Shown in pieces: positions 8,166 through 16,879 of a stretch of 64,000 nucleotides of DNA. The DNA lies in the NCBI GenBank assembly GCA_020696365.1, contig JAEHCM010000001.1:230987-294986 (forward strand), given 5' to 3'. A program made the translations under genes and the position numbers. Below the pieces are notes generated by a model. That model was not told where the DNA came from and did not search any database. It was given only the letters and a program-made list of their open reading frames with translations. Within the stretch, counting starts at the first letter, position 1. The number at the start of each line of letters is the position of its first letter. Origin of the DNA: Thermoplasmata archaeon. Lineage in GTDB: Archaea; Thermoplasmatota; Thermoplasmata; UBA10834.

Positions 8166-10267
8166 TACGACACCTCCTCCTCGGCAGCAGGTTTCTTCGC
8201 CATTTCTTTCGTCTTGTCTCCGCCGTTCCCTACGTCTTCGAGCGCGGAAACGATCTCAGAGGTGATCTGGTCGTCCGTGAATTGGTTCGCTATGATCGCT
8301 TTCTGCGGGCACGCGGCCACGCATGTGCCGCAGCCATGACACAGCGCCTCGATGATCCTGGCTTTCGTGCCCTTCTCTCCCTCGTACAGCTCGGGAGCAC
8401 GGTACGGGCACATCTCGACGCAGAGCCCACATGCCACGCAGAGCTCCTCGTCGACCGCAGCGGTCAACGGCTCGATCTTGACCTTCTTGCCGAACATGAC
8501 GGAAGCGGCAGAAGCGGCCGCGGCCTTCGCCTGGGCGACGGAATCGGGAATATCCTTGGGGCCCTGCGCACACCCTGCGAGGTATATGCCGTCCATGGCC
8601 GTGTCGACCGGCCGTAGCTTCGGGTGTGCCTCCATGAAGAACCCATCCGGGCTCAGTGACAGCGCGAGCGTCTTGCCGATACGCTTGCTCCCCTCCGACG
8701 GGAGGAGCCCCGTCGAGAGCACCACGAGGTCGAACTCCCTCTCGGTTATCTTGTTCAGGAGGGTCTCCTCTGCCCTGATTGTGATCGATTTGGTCTCGGG
8801 ATCCTCGGTCAGCTTCGCAGGCCGGCCTCTGATGAACTCTACGCTGTACTCCTCTCTGACGCGGTGATAGAGCTCCTCGAAACCCTTGCCGAACGCTCGG
8901 ATGTCGTTGTAGTAGACCGATATCTTGGTCTCCGGCTCGTGCTCCTTGACGATTTGCGCGTTCTTTATCGCGTACATGCAACACACGCGCGAGCAGTAGT
9001 TGTTGCCTATCTTCTTGTTCCTGGAGCCGACGCACTGTATGAACGCGACCCTCCTGGGAGACTCGCCGTCCGATGGGCGGATGAGGTGTCCTCCAGTCGG
9101 TCCAGAGGCGTTGATGAGCCGCTCCAGTTCCAGACCGGTTATGACGTTCGGATACTCCCAGTACTTGTACACTCCCCGCTTCATTGGCACGTAGGTGTCG
9201 TAGCCCGTCGCGACGATGATTGTCCCTACCTTGAGGTCGACGACTTCGTCCGCCATCTCGTGATCTATCGCGTTGTTGGTGCAGGCCTTGATACAGGCCT
9301 TGCACTTGCCGTTCTTGAAGTATATGCAGTTGTCCTTGTCGATCGTGTACTTTAGGGGGACCGCTTGGGGGAACGGGACGTAGATAGCCTTCCTCTTGCC
9401 GTATCCAAGGTCGAACTTGTTGTCGACCTTGACGGGGCATACATCCGCGCAGACGCCGCAGCCAACGCACTTGCCCTCTATGACGAACCTCGATTTGCGT
9501 CTGACCTTGATGTCGAAGTTGCCGATGAATCCCTGAACGTCCTCCACCTCGGAGTACGCCATCAGCGTTATGTTCGGGTGTCTTGCGACATCCACCATCT
9601 TGGGCGCAAGTATGCATATCGCGCAGTCGCCCGTCGGGAAAGTCTTGTCTAGCTGTGCCATCCGACCACCGATGCTGGGCTCGGACTCGACGAGGTAGAC
9701 CTTGAACCCCATCTGGGCCATGTCGAGGGCCGCCTGTATGCCCGCCACTCCTCCGCCTATGACCAGCGAGGCCTGCTCCACGGGCACCTCACGGGCCTCG
9801 AGGGGCACGAGCCTGGAAGCCTTGGCGACGCCCATCCTGACAAGGTCGATCGCCTTCCTCGTGGCCTCTTCCTTCTGCTGGGCGTGGACCCAGGAACACT
9901 GCTCCCGCAGGTTGACCATCTGTAGAAGGTAGGGGTTCAGTCCCGCCTGCTGGATGCAGTTCCTGAAGGTCGGCTCATGCATCCTTGGCGAGCACGCGGC
10001 GACCACCACACGGTTGACGTCGTTCTCCTTGATCGCCTTGATGATCTCGTCCTGTCCAAGGTCGGAGCAGGTGTACTTGTTCCCCTTCGCGACGACGACC
10101 CCTGGTAGTCTCTCCGCGGTTTCCCGGACCTTTTCGACGTCCACCGTACCAGCGATGTTGCTGCCGCAGTGACATACGAAAACGCCGACCCTAGGCTCTT
10201 CGGGGCCGCTCTCCCGTTCGGGCGTTTTCTGAGCGGGGTTCTCTTCGAGTGACTCGGATGAACTCAT
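8165..10267 (-). CDS. hdrA: Heterodisulfide reductase subunit A (HdrA)
   Basis: 700 residues, close to canonical. An N-terminal domain (FVCHCGSNIAGT, YTCSDLG, ACSPRMHEP) is followed by a thioredoxin-reductase-like FAD domain (VIGGGVAGIQAAL), CVGCGVCADVCP, the variant motif CKACIKAC, and two C-terminal [4Fe-4S] motifs, CVACGLCVEMCP and CHGCGTCVAACP. HdrA carries the bifurcating FAD in hydrogenase-linked complexes. I start it at ATG 10267 because AGAGGG lies 5 bases upstream; an in-frame extension to 10327 has no such site. It is the first gene of the operon. The position usually filled by Cys or Sec reads GDCAICILAPK, so no selenocysteine is needed. Confidence 0.94.
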   Translation of the reverse strand: MSSSESLEENPAQKTPERESGPEEPRVGVFVCHCGSNIAGTVDVEKVRETAERLPGVVVAKGNKYTCSDLGQDEIIKAIKENDVNRVVVAACSPRMHEPTFRNCIQQAGLNPYLLQMVNLREQCSWVHAQQKEEATRKAIDLVRMGVAKASRLVPLEAREVPVEQASLVIGGGVAGIQAALDMAQMGFKVYLVESEPSIGGRMAQLDKTFPTGDCAICILAPKMVDVARHPNITLMAYSEVEDVQGFIGNFDIKVRRKSRFVIEGKCVGCGVCADVCPVKVDNKFDLGYGKRKAIYVPFPQAVPLKYTIDKDNCIYFKNGKCKACIKACTNNAIDHEMADEVVDLKVGTIIVATGYDTYVPMKRGVYKYWEYPNVITGLELERLINASGPTGGHLIRPSDGESPRRVAFIQCVGSRNKKIGNNYCSRVCCMYAIKNAQIVKEHEPETKISVYYNDIRAFGKGFEELYHRVREEYSVEFIRGRPAKLTEDPETKSITIRAEETLLNKITEREFDLVVLSTGLLPSEGSKRIGKTLALSLSPDGFFMEAHPKLRPVDTAMDGIYLAGCAQGPKDIPDSVAQAKAAAASAASVMFGKKVKIEPLTAAVDEELCVACGLCVEMCPYRAPELYEGEKGTKARIIEALCHGCGTCVAACPQKAIIANQFTDDQITSEIVSALEDVGNGGDKTKEMAKKPAAEEEVS

Positions 10268-10394
10268 GATTTCCCTCTTTGCTCGAACTAGTCGAATCAA
10301 ATCCAGCCCGAGTGGCCCCGGAAACAAAGCGCCGCCGTCTGACGCTTACACTCGGCTCTGGCAGTTCTGACGGGGTTTGTGTAATAAAGGAGCC

Positions 10395-10404
10395 CTTAAT
10401 ATAG
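10395..10404 (-). promoter_or_regulatory. Putative TATA box of the Hdr operon
   Basis: On the minus strand the bases read CTATATTAAG. A start about 25 bases downstream would leave a leader of roughly 105 bases before hdrA. It is the most A/T-rich element in the gap. Confidence 0.45.
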
Positions 10405-10644
10405 CTTTCGTTGTACATGTTTCGAAAAACGCAGGGTTCTCAGCGATAATCGTTAACATTGTCCTTAATGAAGCGCAGATTCTTTTGCGGATGACTGCCT
10501 CGAAATTCGAAATTCGTATAATCAGAGGTTCTCGATACCGTCTTTCCCGCGCCCTTCAGAAACGAGAACGGGAAATCGGCAATCTCGCGCACGGGCATGG
10601 AGCGGTTACGAGCCATCGGTTAGGCGGTACCAATGGCATGGTGT
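10405..10644. other. Non-coding gap between hypD and the Hdr promoter
   Basis: The only structure I see is an inverted repeat, TTTCCCG (10543-10549) and CGGGAAA (10569-10575), which could be the end of the hyp transcript. A short direct repeat, CGAAATTCGAAATTCG, lies near 10500. I see no gene here. Confidence 0.4.
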
Positions 10645-11742
10645 TTAACGCTCGTCAAGTGATTTTCGTCCTCTGGTGTACCGGTGTGAGATGTAGCAGC
10701 TCCCCTCACGTGAGACCATACAGGGGCCGACCGGTGTGGATGGTGTGCACAGTCGTCCGAACAGGGGGCATTCCTCGCTCGTCAGAAGTCCGCGGAGCAT
10801 CTCCCCGCATCTGCACCCCTCCGGTTCCTCGTATTCAGCATCTCGTACCGGCGCGAGAATGTCCTCGAACTTCCTGAACGCGTCGTATTTCCCAAGAGTG
10901 CTCCTGATCGCGAGCCCGCTCCGCGGTATCACCGGGAATCCCCGCCAACGGACATCGGACGTGGCGAATGCGTCCTCCATGGCCTTGAGGGCCATGGGGT
11001 TCCCCTCCTTCTTCACGACGCGCGAGTACTCATTCTGGACACTCGCGGTGCCCTCGGCAATCTGTTTGGCCAGCATGTAGACTCCCATCATGAGGTCCAA
11101 CGGTTCGAAACCCGCGACGACTTGTGGTATGCCATGATCCCTTGACAGGAACTCGTATGGCTCCGTCCCGATTATGGTGCTCACATGGCCCGGCTGTATC
11201 ATGCCATGGAGTTTGATCTCGCCCAGCGATGCTATCGCCCTGAGCGCTGGTGGCACGACCCTGTGGAAGCTCAGCACGGAGAAGTTGTCGGGGGGGACGG
11301 CCAGCAACGCGACCGCGGTGGTCGGGGCGGTCGTCTCGAACCCGATGCCGACGAAGACGACCTCGCCTTCCGAGCCCCTTGCCATCTCAACCGCGTCGTC
11401 GATTCCGAAGACGATCCTGACATCGCCGCCTTCTGCTTTGACATCGTTCAACGACTGCTCTCGACCAGGGACTCTCATGAGGTCGCCGAAGACTGCAACG
11501 GTGACTCCCTTGCGTGCAAGCTCCAGCGCCTGTTCGATCTCCTCCGGAGGGGTGACGCACACAGGGCATCCGGGACCCTGGCGTATGTCGATCCCCGCCT
11601 TTCTGAACTCTCCGTCCAGGCCGAACTTAATCAGTGTGTCCTGGTGGGTGCCGCAGACGTGCATCAGAGTGATGTCGAGCTCCATCTTCTTGAGCTCACC
11701 CATTACCTTCTTCGAGACCTCCTTGTCTCTGTACCTAAACAT
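10645..11742 (-). CDS. hypD: Hydrogenase maturation factor HypD
   Basis: 365 residues from MFRYRD. HypD holds the Fe(CN)2CO intermediate with HypC while the iron ligands are built. Seen here are the conserved motifs MHVCGTHQ, GPGCPVC, FVGIGFETTAPTTA and QPGHVSTIIG, and a C-terminal cysteine set (CRCGEML, EECPLFGRLCTP, GPCMVSREGSC) for its [4Fe-4S] cluster. I chose ATG 11742, matching the usual N-terminus; it overlaps the hypA stop by 8 bases. A longer frame to 11775 would run further into hypA. It is the last gene of the hyp operon. Confidence 0.95.
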   Translation of the reverse strand: MFRYRDKEVSKKVMGELKKMELDITLMHVCGTHQDTLIKFGLDGEFRKAGIDIRQGPGCPVCVTPPEEIEQALELARKGVTVAVFGDLMRVPGREQSLNDVKAEGGDVRIVFGIDDAVEMARGSEGEVVFVGIGFETTAPTTAVALLAVPPDNFSVLSFHRVVPPALRAIASLGEIKLHGMIQPGHVSTIIGTEPYEFLSRDHGIPQVVAGFEPLDLMMGVYMLAKQIAEGTASVQNEYSRVVKKEGNPMALKAMEDAFATSDVRWRGFPVIPRSGLAIRSTLGKYDAFRKFEDILAPVRDAEYEEPEGCRCGEMLRGLLTSEECPLFGRLCTPSTPVGPCMVSREGSCYISHRYTRGRKSLDER

Positions 11743-12109
11743 CGGGGACCACCATCTTGATATCTCTGATGACACACTCCCTGCCGCCTACGATGTTTGC
11801 TCCCCCTCCGCATTGCGGACACTCGAGGATAAGGGTCGACCCGTGAGCGGCATCCTCTGATGATGACATCGCCCCTCTGTAACCGCATGCACACTCGATC
11901 TCTCCGTCCGTCCTGCGAAACACCAGGACCGCGTCCTCCATCATCGTCCCTTTGGCGAGAACCTCGAAGGAGAATCGCATCTGCTCCTCCCCGAGCATCG
12001 TGAACTCTCCTAGTTCGATCGTGACGCCTTCTATCTTCTTGGCCTCCCTCTTGTTGGCCTCTTCCATGATCGCGTCAACGATCTGACTCATGACTGAGAA
12101 CTCGTGCAT
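11735..12109 (-). CDS. hypA: Hydrogenase nickel-insertion protein HypA
   Basis: 124 residues. It begins MHEFSVM, where His2 is the nickel ligand, and has the zinc site as CACGYRG and CPQCGG (~74 and ~98). HypA delivers nickel with HypB to the large-subunit precursor. It lies 3 bases after hypC and overlaps hypD. Confidence 0.95.
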   Translation of the reverse strand: MHEFSVMSQIVDAIMEEANKREAKKIEGVTIELGEFTMLGEEQMRFSFEVLAKGTMMEDAVLVFRRTDGEIECACGYRGAMSSSEDAAHGSTLILECPQCGGGANIVGGRECVIRDIKMVVPDV

Positions 12110-12112
12110 GGC

Positions 12113-12340
12113 CTAAGCCCCTGCATCTTCCTGGGCGAGGAGCTCCCTGAACAGTTGGAGGGTCTTCTCCGCCTCCTCCTTGTCGAGGATCTCTATCGCG
12201 TAGCCCGCATGGACTATCACATAATCGCCGATCTTCGCGTCGACCAGTGAAACGTTGACAGGTCTCATCACTCCGCCGAAATCCACCTTCGCGGTGGTTC
12301 CCTCGATGGACTTTATCTCGGCTGGGACGGCAAGGCACAT
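12113..12340 (-). CDS. hypC: Hydrogenase maturation chaperone HypC
   Basis: 75 residues, a normal size. The essential N-terminal Cys2 is present (MCLAVPAEI), as are DFGGVMRPV and GDYVIVHAGYAI. HypC carries the Fe complex with HypD. I start it at the Met-Cys because this cysteine must follow the initiator; longer in-frame starts run into hypF. Confidence 0.95.
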   Translation of the reverse strand: MCLAVPAEIKSIEGTTAKVDFGGVMRPVNVSLVDAKIGDYVIVHAGYAIEILDKEEAEKTLQLFRELLAQEDAGA

Positions 12341-12375
12341 CAGACCGGCAGTATGGACGGTTCGTTCATAAAGTT

Positions 12376-14583
12376 TTAGCCGAGCATCGCTCCGACTATG
12401 GCGTTCTGGCCGACCGATATACCCCCGTCTCCGTTCGGCACTCTCTCGTGGGTGAGGAGCTCGAGTCCTCTGGCGCGAACGGTCCGTTCCACCCATGACG
12501 CGATGGGATTGCTGTATGTCACTCCGCCCGTCAGCCCTACCTGCAGTATGCCAGAACTCTCCGCTGTGTCGCATGCCCGTTCTGCGAGCGCAGTCACGAG
12601 GGACTTCACAAAGGAGGCTGCGGCGTCCGCCTTCTCAGTATCGGATTCGAGCCGCATGTCGAGCAGCTGTGCGAACATCGGGACTGTCCTAGCATATTCC
12701 ACGCCATCCTTCTGCCCGAACCCCACTTCGAAGCTCAACTCGGCGTTTCCAGCCGCGAGCCATCGTTCGAGCTTGATTGCGGGTTCGCCTTCGTAGGTCC
12801 TCTTGCAGCACACGCCTGTGATGCAGGACACAGCATCAAGGACCCGGCCCATGCTGGAGGTGGTGACGCTCTTCCCCATCAGCTTGGAATAGATGTCCGC
12901 CTCTCTCTCGTCTGCATGGGTCGTATTCGTTCCGAGCATGAGCTGGATCGCAGTCACGACACGCCTGGGATCCAGGACTGCCCTGTCTCCGCCGAGCAGT
13001 GGTATGCCTTCGAGTGTGCAGGTTCGCTTGTATCCGGAGAAGTCAGCGAGCAGAGTCTCTCCTCCCCAGGAGGCGCCGTCGTCCCCGTAGCCTGTGCCGT
13101 CCCAGGCGAGGCACACTATCTGGTCGTGGATCCCGCGATCGATCATGAGAGACGCGGCATGCGCGTGATAATGTTGTGTCTCGATTGCGGGGCAGTCATA
13201 CTCCTTCGCAAGGCGCTTCGCCATAATCTTCGTGGAGTATCTCGGGTGTTTGTCCATCGCGATTGCGTCGAAATCCTCGGTCCCTAGCAGCTTCGCTAGA
13301 TGATGTATCGCGTCGCCGAGGTAGTGCAGCGTCGGGTGCTGCTGCGACTCTCCGATGTATTGGGTGAGGAATATCTCGCGGTTCCTGGTAATCGAACCCG
13401 TGACGTCCCACTGCGCCCCGACGCCGATCACTGCACGACCATGGTTCGCTTCGAGAGGTACCGGAACGAAACCTCTCGACTTCCTCGTGAAGGTCGGCCT
13501 GCCGTCGCGCATCTTGATGACGCTGTCATCGCATCTGTGTATGATCCGCCTGTTGTGAAGGAGGTAGGCGTCGAGCCCGAGGTCGAAAGCCCTCTCGTTT
13601 TCTATCACCATCGGCTCGCCGGGCGGGTTGGCGGAGGTCATTATGATCCCGTCCTCCTTCAGATATGTGAACAGGAGTTGGTGGGCGGCGGAGCATGGTA
13701 GCATCACCCCTACATTGCCGAGACCGGGGGACACCTTCTCGAGTTCTCTGAACTTCTTCTCCTTCTTATCTAGAAGCACTACTGGTCTCTGCACGCTCGT
13801 CAGGACCGCCTCACTGGCCGAGTCGATCTCCGCATACGCTCTTGCAGTCTCGATGTCCCTCATCATTACCGCATAGGGCTTGTCTCCTCGACTGTACAGC
13901 TCCCGCAACCTCGAGGCGCTTGAGAACGAGCAGACGATGTGCATGCCCCCCCATCCCTTCAGTATGCCCACTTGTCCGGTGTCGATTCTGTCCGCAAACT
14001 CCTTGAAAGGCTCTCCTGGAACGTCTCTTCCATCGCCGTCGTGTAGCGTGTACCTCGGCCCGCACTGATGACACGAGACGGTCTGCGCGTGGAACCTCCT
14101 ATCGTCCGGAGAGGCGTATTCGTTGGAGCACGAAGGACACATCGGAAAATCGGACATGCTCGTCCTCCCGCGGTCGAACGGGACATCGGTGATGACTGTG
14201 AATCTGGCACCGCACTCAGTGCAGTTGGTGAACGGGAACAGGTGTCTCTTGTTCCCAGCCTCCAATAAATCGCTCTTGCAGGCGTTGCAGAGTGCCGTGT
14301 CCGTCGGGATCAGCGAGACTCTTCTTCCGTTCCTGCTATCGATGATTCTGAATTCGTCGAAGCGTTCTTCGGATTCTGCGAACTCAACCCGATCTATCCG
14401 TGCGAGTGCTGGAAGCGCCTCCCTGAGAAGTCTCACGAACTCCTCAGCGTCTCGGTCGACGTGGACTTCGACGTTCGAGCCGTTGTTCAGAACGTAGCCC
14501 TTCAACCCCATCCGGTTGGCGACGCGGTAGACTGTAGGGCGAAACCCCACGCCCTGTACTATTCCATATATGGATATCTTCAT
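12376..14583 (-). CDS. hypF: Carbamoyltransferase HypF
   Basis: 735 residues with the full HypF layout: an acylphosphatase domain (GIVQGVGFRPTVYR, 1-90), two zinc-finger pairs (CNACK...CTECG and CPSCS...CHQCG, ~108-180), a YrdC-like domain (to ~370), and a Kae1-like domain with the metal-binding HYHAHAAS and WDGTGYGDDG. HypF makes the carbamoyl group that HypE turns into cyanide for the Fe centre. It lies 11 bases after hypB. The fold is intact, so NiFe maturation appears functional. Confidence 0.95.
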   Translation of the reverse strand: MKISIYGIVQGVGFRPTVYRVANRMGLKGYVLNNGSNVEVHVDRDAEEFVRLLREALPALARIDRVEFAESEERFDEFRIIDSRNGRRVSLIPTDTALCNACKSDLLEAGNKRHLFPFTNCTECGARFTVITDVPFDRGRTSMSDFPMCPSCSNEYASPDDRRFHAQTVSCHQCGPRYTLHDGDGRDVPGEPFKEFADRIDTGQVGILKGWGGMHIVCSFSSASRLRELYSRGDKPYAVMMRDIETARAYAEIDSASEAVLTSVQRPVVLLDKKEKKFRELEKVSPGLGNVGVMLPCSAAHQLLFTYLKEDGIIMTSANPPGEPMVIENERAFDLGLDAYLLHNRRIIHRCDDSVIKMRDGRPTFTRKSRGFVPVPLEANHGRAVIGVGAQWDVTGSITRNREIFLTQYIGESQQHPTLHYLGDAIHHLAKLLGTEDFDAIAMDKHPRYSTKIMAKRLAKEYDCPAIETQHYHAHAASLMIDRGIHDQIVCLAWDGTGYGDDGASWGGETLLADFSGYKRTCTLEGIPLLGGDRAVLDPRRVVTAIQLMLGTNTTHADEREADIYSKLMGKSVTTSSMGRVLDAVSCITGVCCKRTYEGEPAIKLERWLAAGNAELSFEVGFGQKDGVEYARTVPMFAQLLDMRLESDTEKADAAASFVKSLVTALAERACDTAESSGILQVGLTGGVTYSNPIASWVERTVRARGLELLTHERVPNGDGGISVGQNAIVGAMLG

Positions 14584-14594
14584 GGGCGCTCCTC

Positions 14595-15245
14595 TTACAA
14601 CCCTAGCGCTTCTGCTAGGTCATCGATGCCCCTTCCCTGACGCGCGTTCATGATGACGACCTTCGCATTGGGGTTGGTCCTTCGGGCATCTGTTGCCAGT
14701 GAGTCAGGGTCGACCTCCATTGCATCCGCAAGGTCGACCTTGTTTATGACAACGACATCTGAGAAGGCGAATATCGCTGGATGCTTCCGGACCATATCGT
14801 CTCCCTCGGTGACGCTTATCACCACCACACGCTTGTGAGACCCAAGGGGGAAGTCGACGGGACACACGAGATTGCCGACGTTCTCAACGAAAACGTAGTC
14901 CAGGTCATCAAGCGGCAGGCGCTCGAGAGCATGGTCGACCATGTGGGCGTCCAGATGGCATTCCTTGCCTGTGCTGATGTTCTCCGCTGCCACCCCATGT
15001 GCCGAGAACCTCCGATAGTCGTCGTCCCCGGCCACATCGCCCGCGATGGCTGCGCACCTCTTGCCGTCGCCCTTCAGCTTGTCGATGAGCCTCTCGATTA
15101 TGAGCGTCTTGCCGGAACCAATCGCACCCAGGAAGTCGAATGCGCGAATCCCATGCTCGTCCAATAGCGCCTGATTCTGGTCTGCCAGCTTCCTGTTCGC
15201 AGAGAGGATGTCCTTCATCATGTCGACGGTCACGACCTTGTGCAT
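14595..15245 (-). CDS. hypB: Hydrogenase nickel-incorporation GTPase HypB
   Basis: 216 residues. The P-loop GAIGSGKT, CHLDAH metal ligands, ENVGNLVCP and NKVDLAD place it in the SIMIBI GTPases with HypB. There is no histidine-rich N-terminal stretch, as in other archaeal HypB. MHKVVTVDMM aligns with the usual archaeal start; ATG at 15284 would add 13 residues and lies nearer the promoter. First gene of hypB-F-C-A-D. Confidence 0.94.
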   Translation of the reverse strand: MHKVVTVDMMKDILSANRKLADQNQALLDEHGIRAFDFLGAIGSGKTLIIERLIDKLKGDGKRCAAIAGDVAGDDDYRRFSAHGVAAENISTGKECHLDAHMVDHALERLPLDDLDYVFVENVGNLVCPVDFPLGSHKRVVVISVTEGDDMVRKHPAIFAFSDVVVINKVDLADAMEVDPDSLATDARRTNPNAKVVIMNARQGRGIDDLAEALGL

Positions 15246-15355
15246 GGTCGAGAATCCGACCTGGCTGATTAATACTTTGTCCATGGCTAGCGACGAACGG
15301 GAATGAATGTAGTCGTGCGTGTGGCCTCCACGGTGCTTCCGCACGGTTCGCCATG

Positions 15356-15364
15356 CATTTATAT
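15356..15364. promoter_or_regulatory. Shared TATA-like element between hypB and the ferredoxin-like gene
   Basis: CATTTATAT on the plus strand reads ATATAAATG on the minus strand. It is about 31 bases before ATG 15395 and could drive that gene with a leader of only a few bases. It could also serve the divergent hyp operon. Confidence 0.45.
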
Positions 15365-15394
15365 CGAGGGACCAGCCTCCATTGCCCGATTTGG

Positions 15395-16033
15395 ATGGGT
15401 GTCAGAGGCGACTGGACAAGAGAGGAACTCGTGAATGAGTTCGAGAATATGTCCGGAAGGACCATACCAGTGGATATCAGGATTGAGGCTAGGCAGAAGA
15501 TCATGTGCCTCGACGAGGTCAAGCAGATTCTCAGGGGCGCGAGGAGGGTCGTCGTCGACGAGTGTGAATGCAGGGCTAAAATGCGGCGATGCGAGAAACC
15601 GGTCGACGTGTGCTTGTTCTTGGATGAAGGAGCGGACAAGCAGGTCGAGATCGGCACGGGCAGAGTGATTTCCCTAGATGAGGCGTTGGCTGTGCTCGAG
15701 AGGACATATGAGGGAGGGCTTGTGCACGTCGCCCTTGTCGAGAAGGGCACGGACCCCGTGAAGTACATATGCAGCTGCTGTGCGTGCTGTTGCCAGGCAA
15801 TAACGGTCATGCAGAAGTTCGGGTATCACGACGTTCTCGTGTTCTCGAACATGATCATGACTCATTCGCCCGAGTCGTGTAATGACTGTGGCGTATGTGT
15901 GGAGAGGTGCAATTTCGGCGCGCTCACGATGGTCGATGGCCAGCTGATGTTCGAACGCTCCAAGTGTTTCGGATGTGGCGTGTGTCTCGCCTCATGTCCG
16001 AGTGGAGCACTGTTCCTTCAACCTCGCAGCTAG
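15395..16033 (+). CDS. Dicluster ferredoxin-domain protein with extra cysteine motifs
   Basis: 212 residues. The C-terminus holds two [4Fe-4S] motifs, CNDCGVCVERC and CFGCGVCLASCP. Upstream are further cysteine-rich signatures, CECRAKMRRC...C (~50-75) and CSCCACCC (~135-142), which recur in an anaerobe family annotated only as 4Fe-4S proteins. It could bind three or more clusters and act as a soluble electron carrier; the partner is unknown. ATG 15395 has no ribosome site but sits just after the predicted transcript start. It is divergent from the hyp operon. Confidence 0.8.
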   Translation: MGVRGDWTREELVNEFENMSGRTIPVDIRIEARQKIMCLDEVKQILRGARRVVVDECECRAKMRRCEKPVDVCLFLDEGADKQVEIGTGRVISLDEALAVLERTYEGGLVHVALVEKGTDPVKYICSCCACCCQAITVMQKFGYHDVLVFSNMIMTHSPESCNDCGVCVERCNFGALTMVDGQLMFERSKCFGCGVCLASCPSGALFLQPRS

Positions 16034-16059
16034 GCGTGACGGCACGTGCGTCGAACTGG

Positions 16060-16605
16060 TCACTGGGTGGTCGGGGATTTCTCTAGCTTCTTCCTCACGT
16101 GCACGTAGATGACACCGATGAAGGCCGCACCGATAGTACCACCGAACGCTCCCAAGGCGAGAAGGACGGCCCCCAAATCGTCGGAAATCCAGCTCACGGT
16201 CCACGAGAGATACCCTGGTAGTGCGTCGCCGACATATGTGAAATCGAACGGGAAGACCGCGAGCAGTACGGCGTGCGCGACTACGAACATCATCATGCTG
16301 GCGAAGTCCAAAGGACGGATCACGTTCTTCCTCCGAACGACTATCCGGAGAGCAATCAGGGAGACCGCGAATCCTCCCGCTCCGAAGAGCAGGGACTTCT
16401 CGAGGGCTCCGAACTCGTCGGTGTAGAACCCGGTATCGCGAAGTTCGTGGGCGACAAAAAACGCAAATATCGCTGAGATTGCGACGAGCGCGGCGATCTC
16501 GCCGAACAGTGCACCCCCGACGATCTTGTCATTCTTTGTTTCCCTGTCTATCATTTCGCGGAACCAGGCGCCTTTCATCTTCGCAGCTACTTCAGGCTCG
16601 TCCAC
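16060..16605 (-). CDS. Uncharacterised membrane protein, about four TM segments
   Basis: 181 residues. A charged N-terminus (~30 residues) is followed by hydrophobic segments near IAALVAISAIFAFFV, SLLFGAGGFAVSLIAL, FASMMMFVVAHAVLLAVF and AVLLALGAFGGTIGAAFIGV, ending in a Lys-rich tail. I do not recognise a family. GTG 16605 is preferred because GAGGGTG precedes it; an ATG at 16653 has no such site. Confidence 0.6.
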   Translation of the reverse strand: MDEPEVAAKMKGAWFREMIDRETKNDKIVGGALFGEIAALVAISAIFAFFVAHELRDTGFYTDEFGALEKSLLFGAGGFAVSLIALRIVVRRKNVIRPLDFASMMMFVVAHAVLLAVFPFDFTYVGDALPGYLSWTVSWISDDLGAVLLALGAFGGTIGAAFIGVIYVHVRKKLEKSPTTQ

Positions 16606-16879
16606 GGAATCACCCTCATAATCAGAAAAGGAATGAGGTGATAATTGATACAATTATCGGGAGGAGAAATGAACGATGGTAAATGGGTTGGGAGGCGCGG
16701 CAACTATCCCCGCGTATCCACGCGCATATTCGCTTACGGGTCGGTGATTCAACATGCCCACTCGACAGGGTTGTAGCTAATGGAATGGGAAAGTCAGTTC
16801 GTGGAGCTCCAGCACCTTCTTGGCATCGAACCGGACCGGCAGTGGTAGACGACATCCATCGCCCTGCGAGGGGTTTCGC
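16606..16879. other. Non-coding gap downstream of the 16880-17784 gene pair
   Basis: No convincing coding frame, tRNA or repeat was seen. It presumably holds the end of the upstream pair and the promoter of the gene at 16060-16605. Confidence 0.35.

Noticed and set aside
14908-15810. 300-codon minus-strand frame over hypB and the ferredoxin gene
   Set aside because: Conflicts with two motif-rich genes on different strands; Ser/His/Leu-rich composition typical of a false frame.
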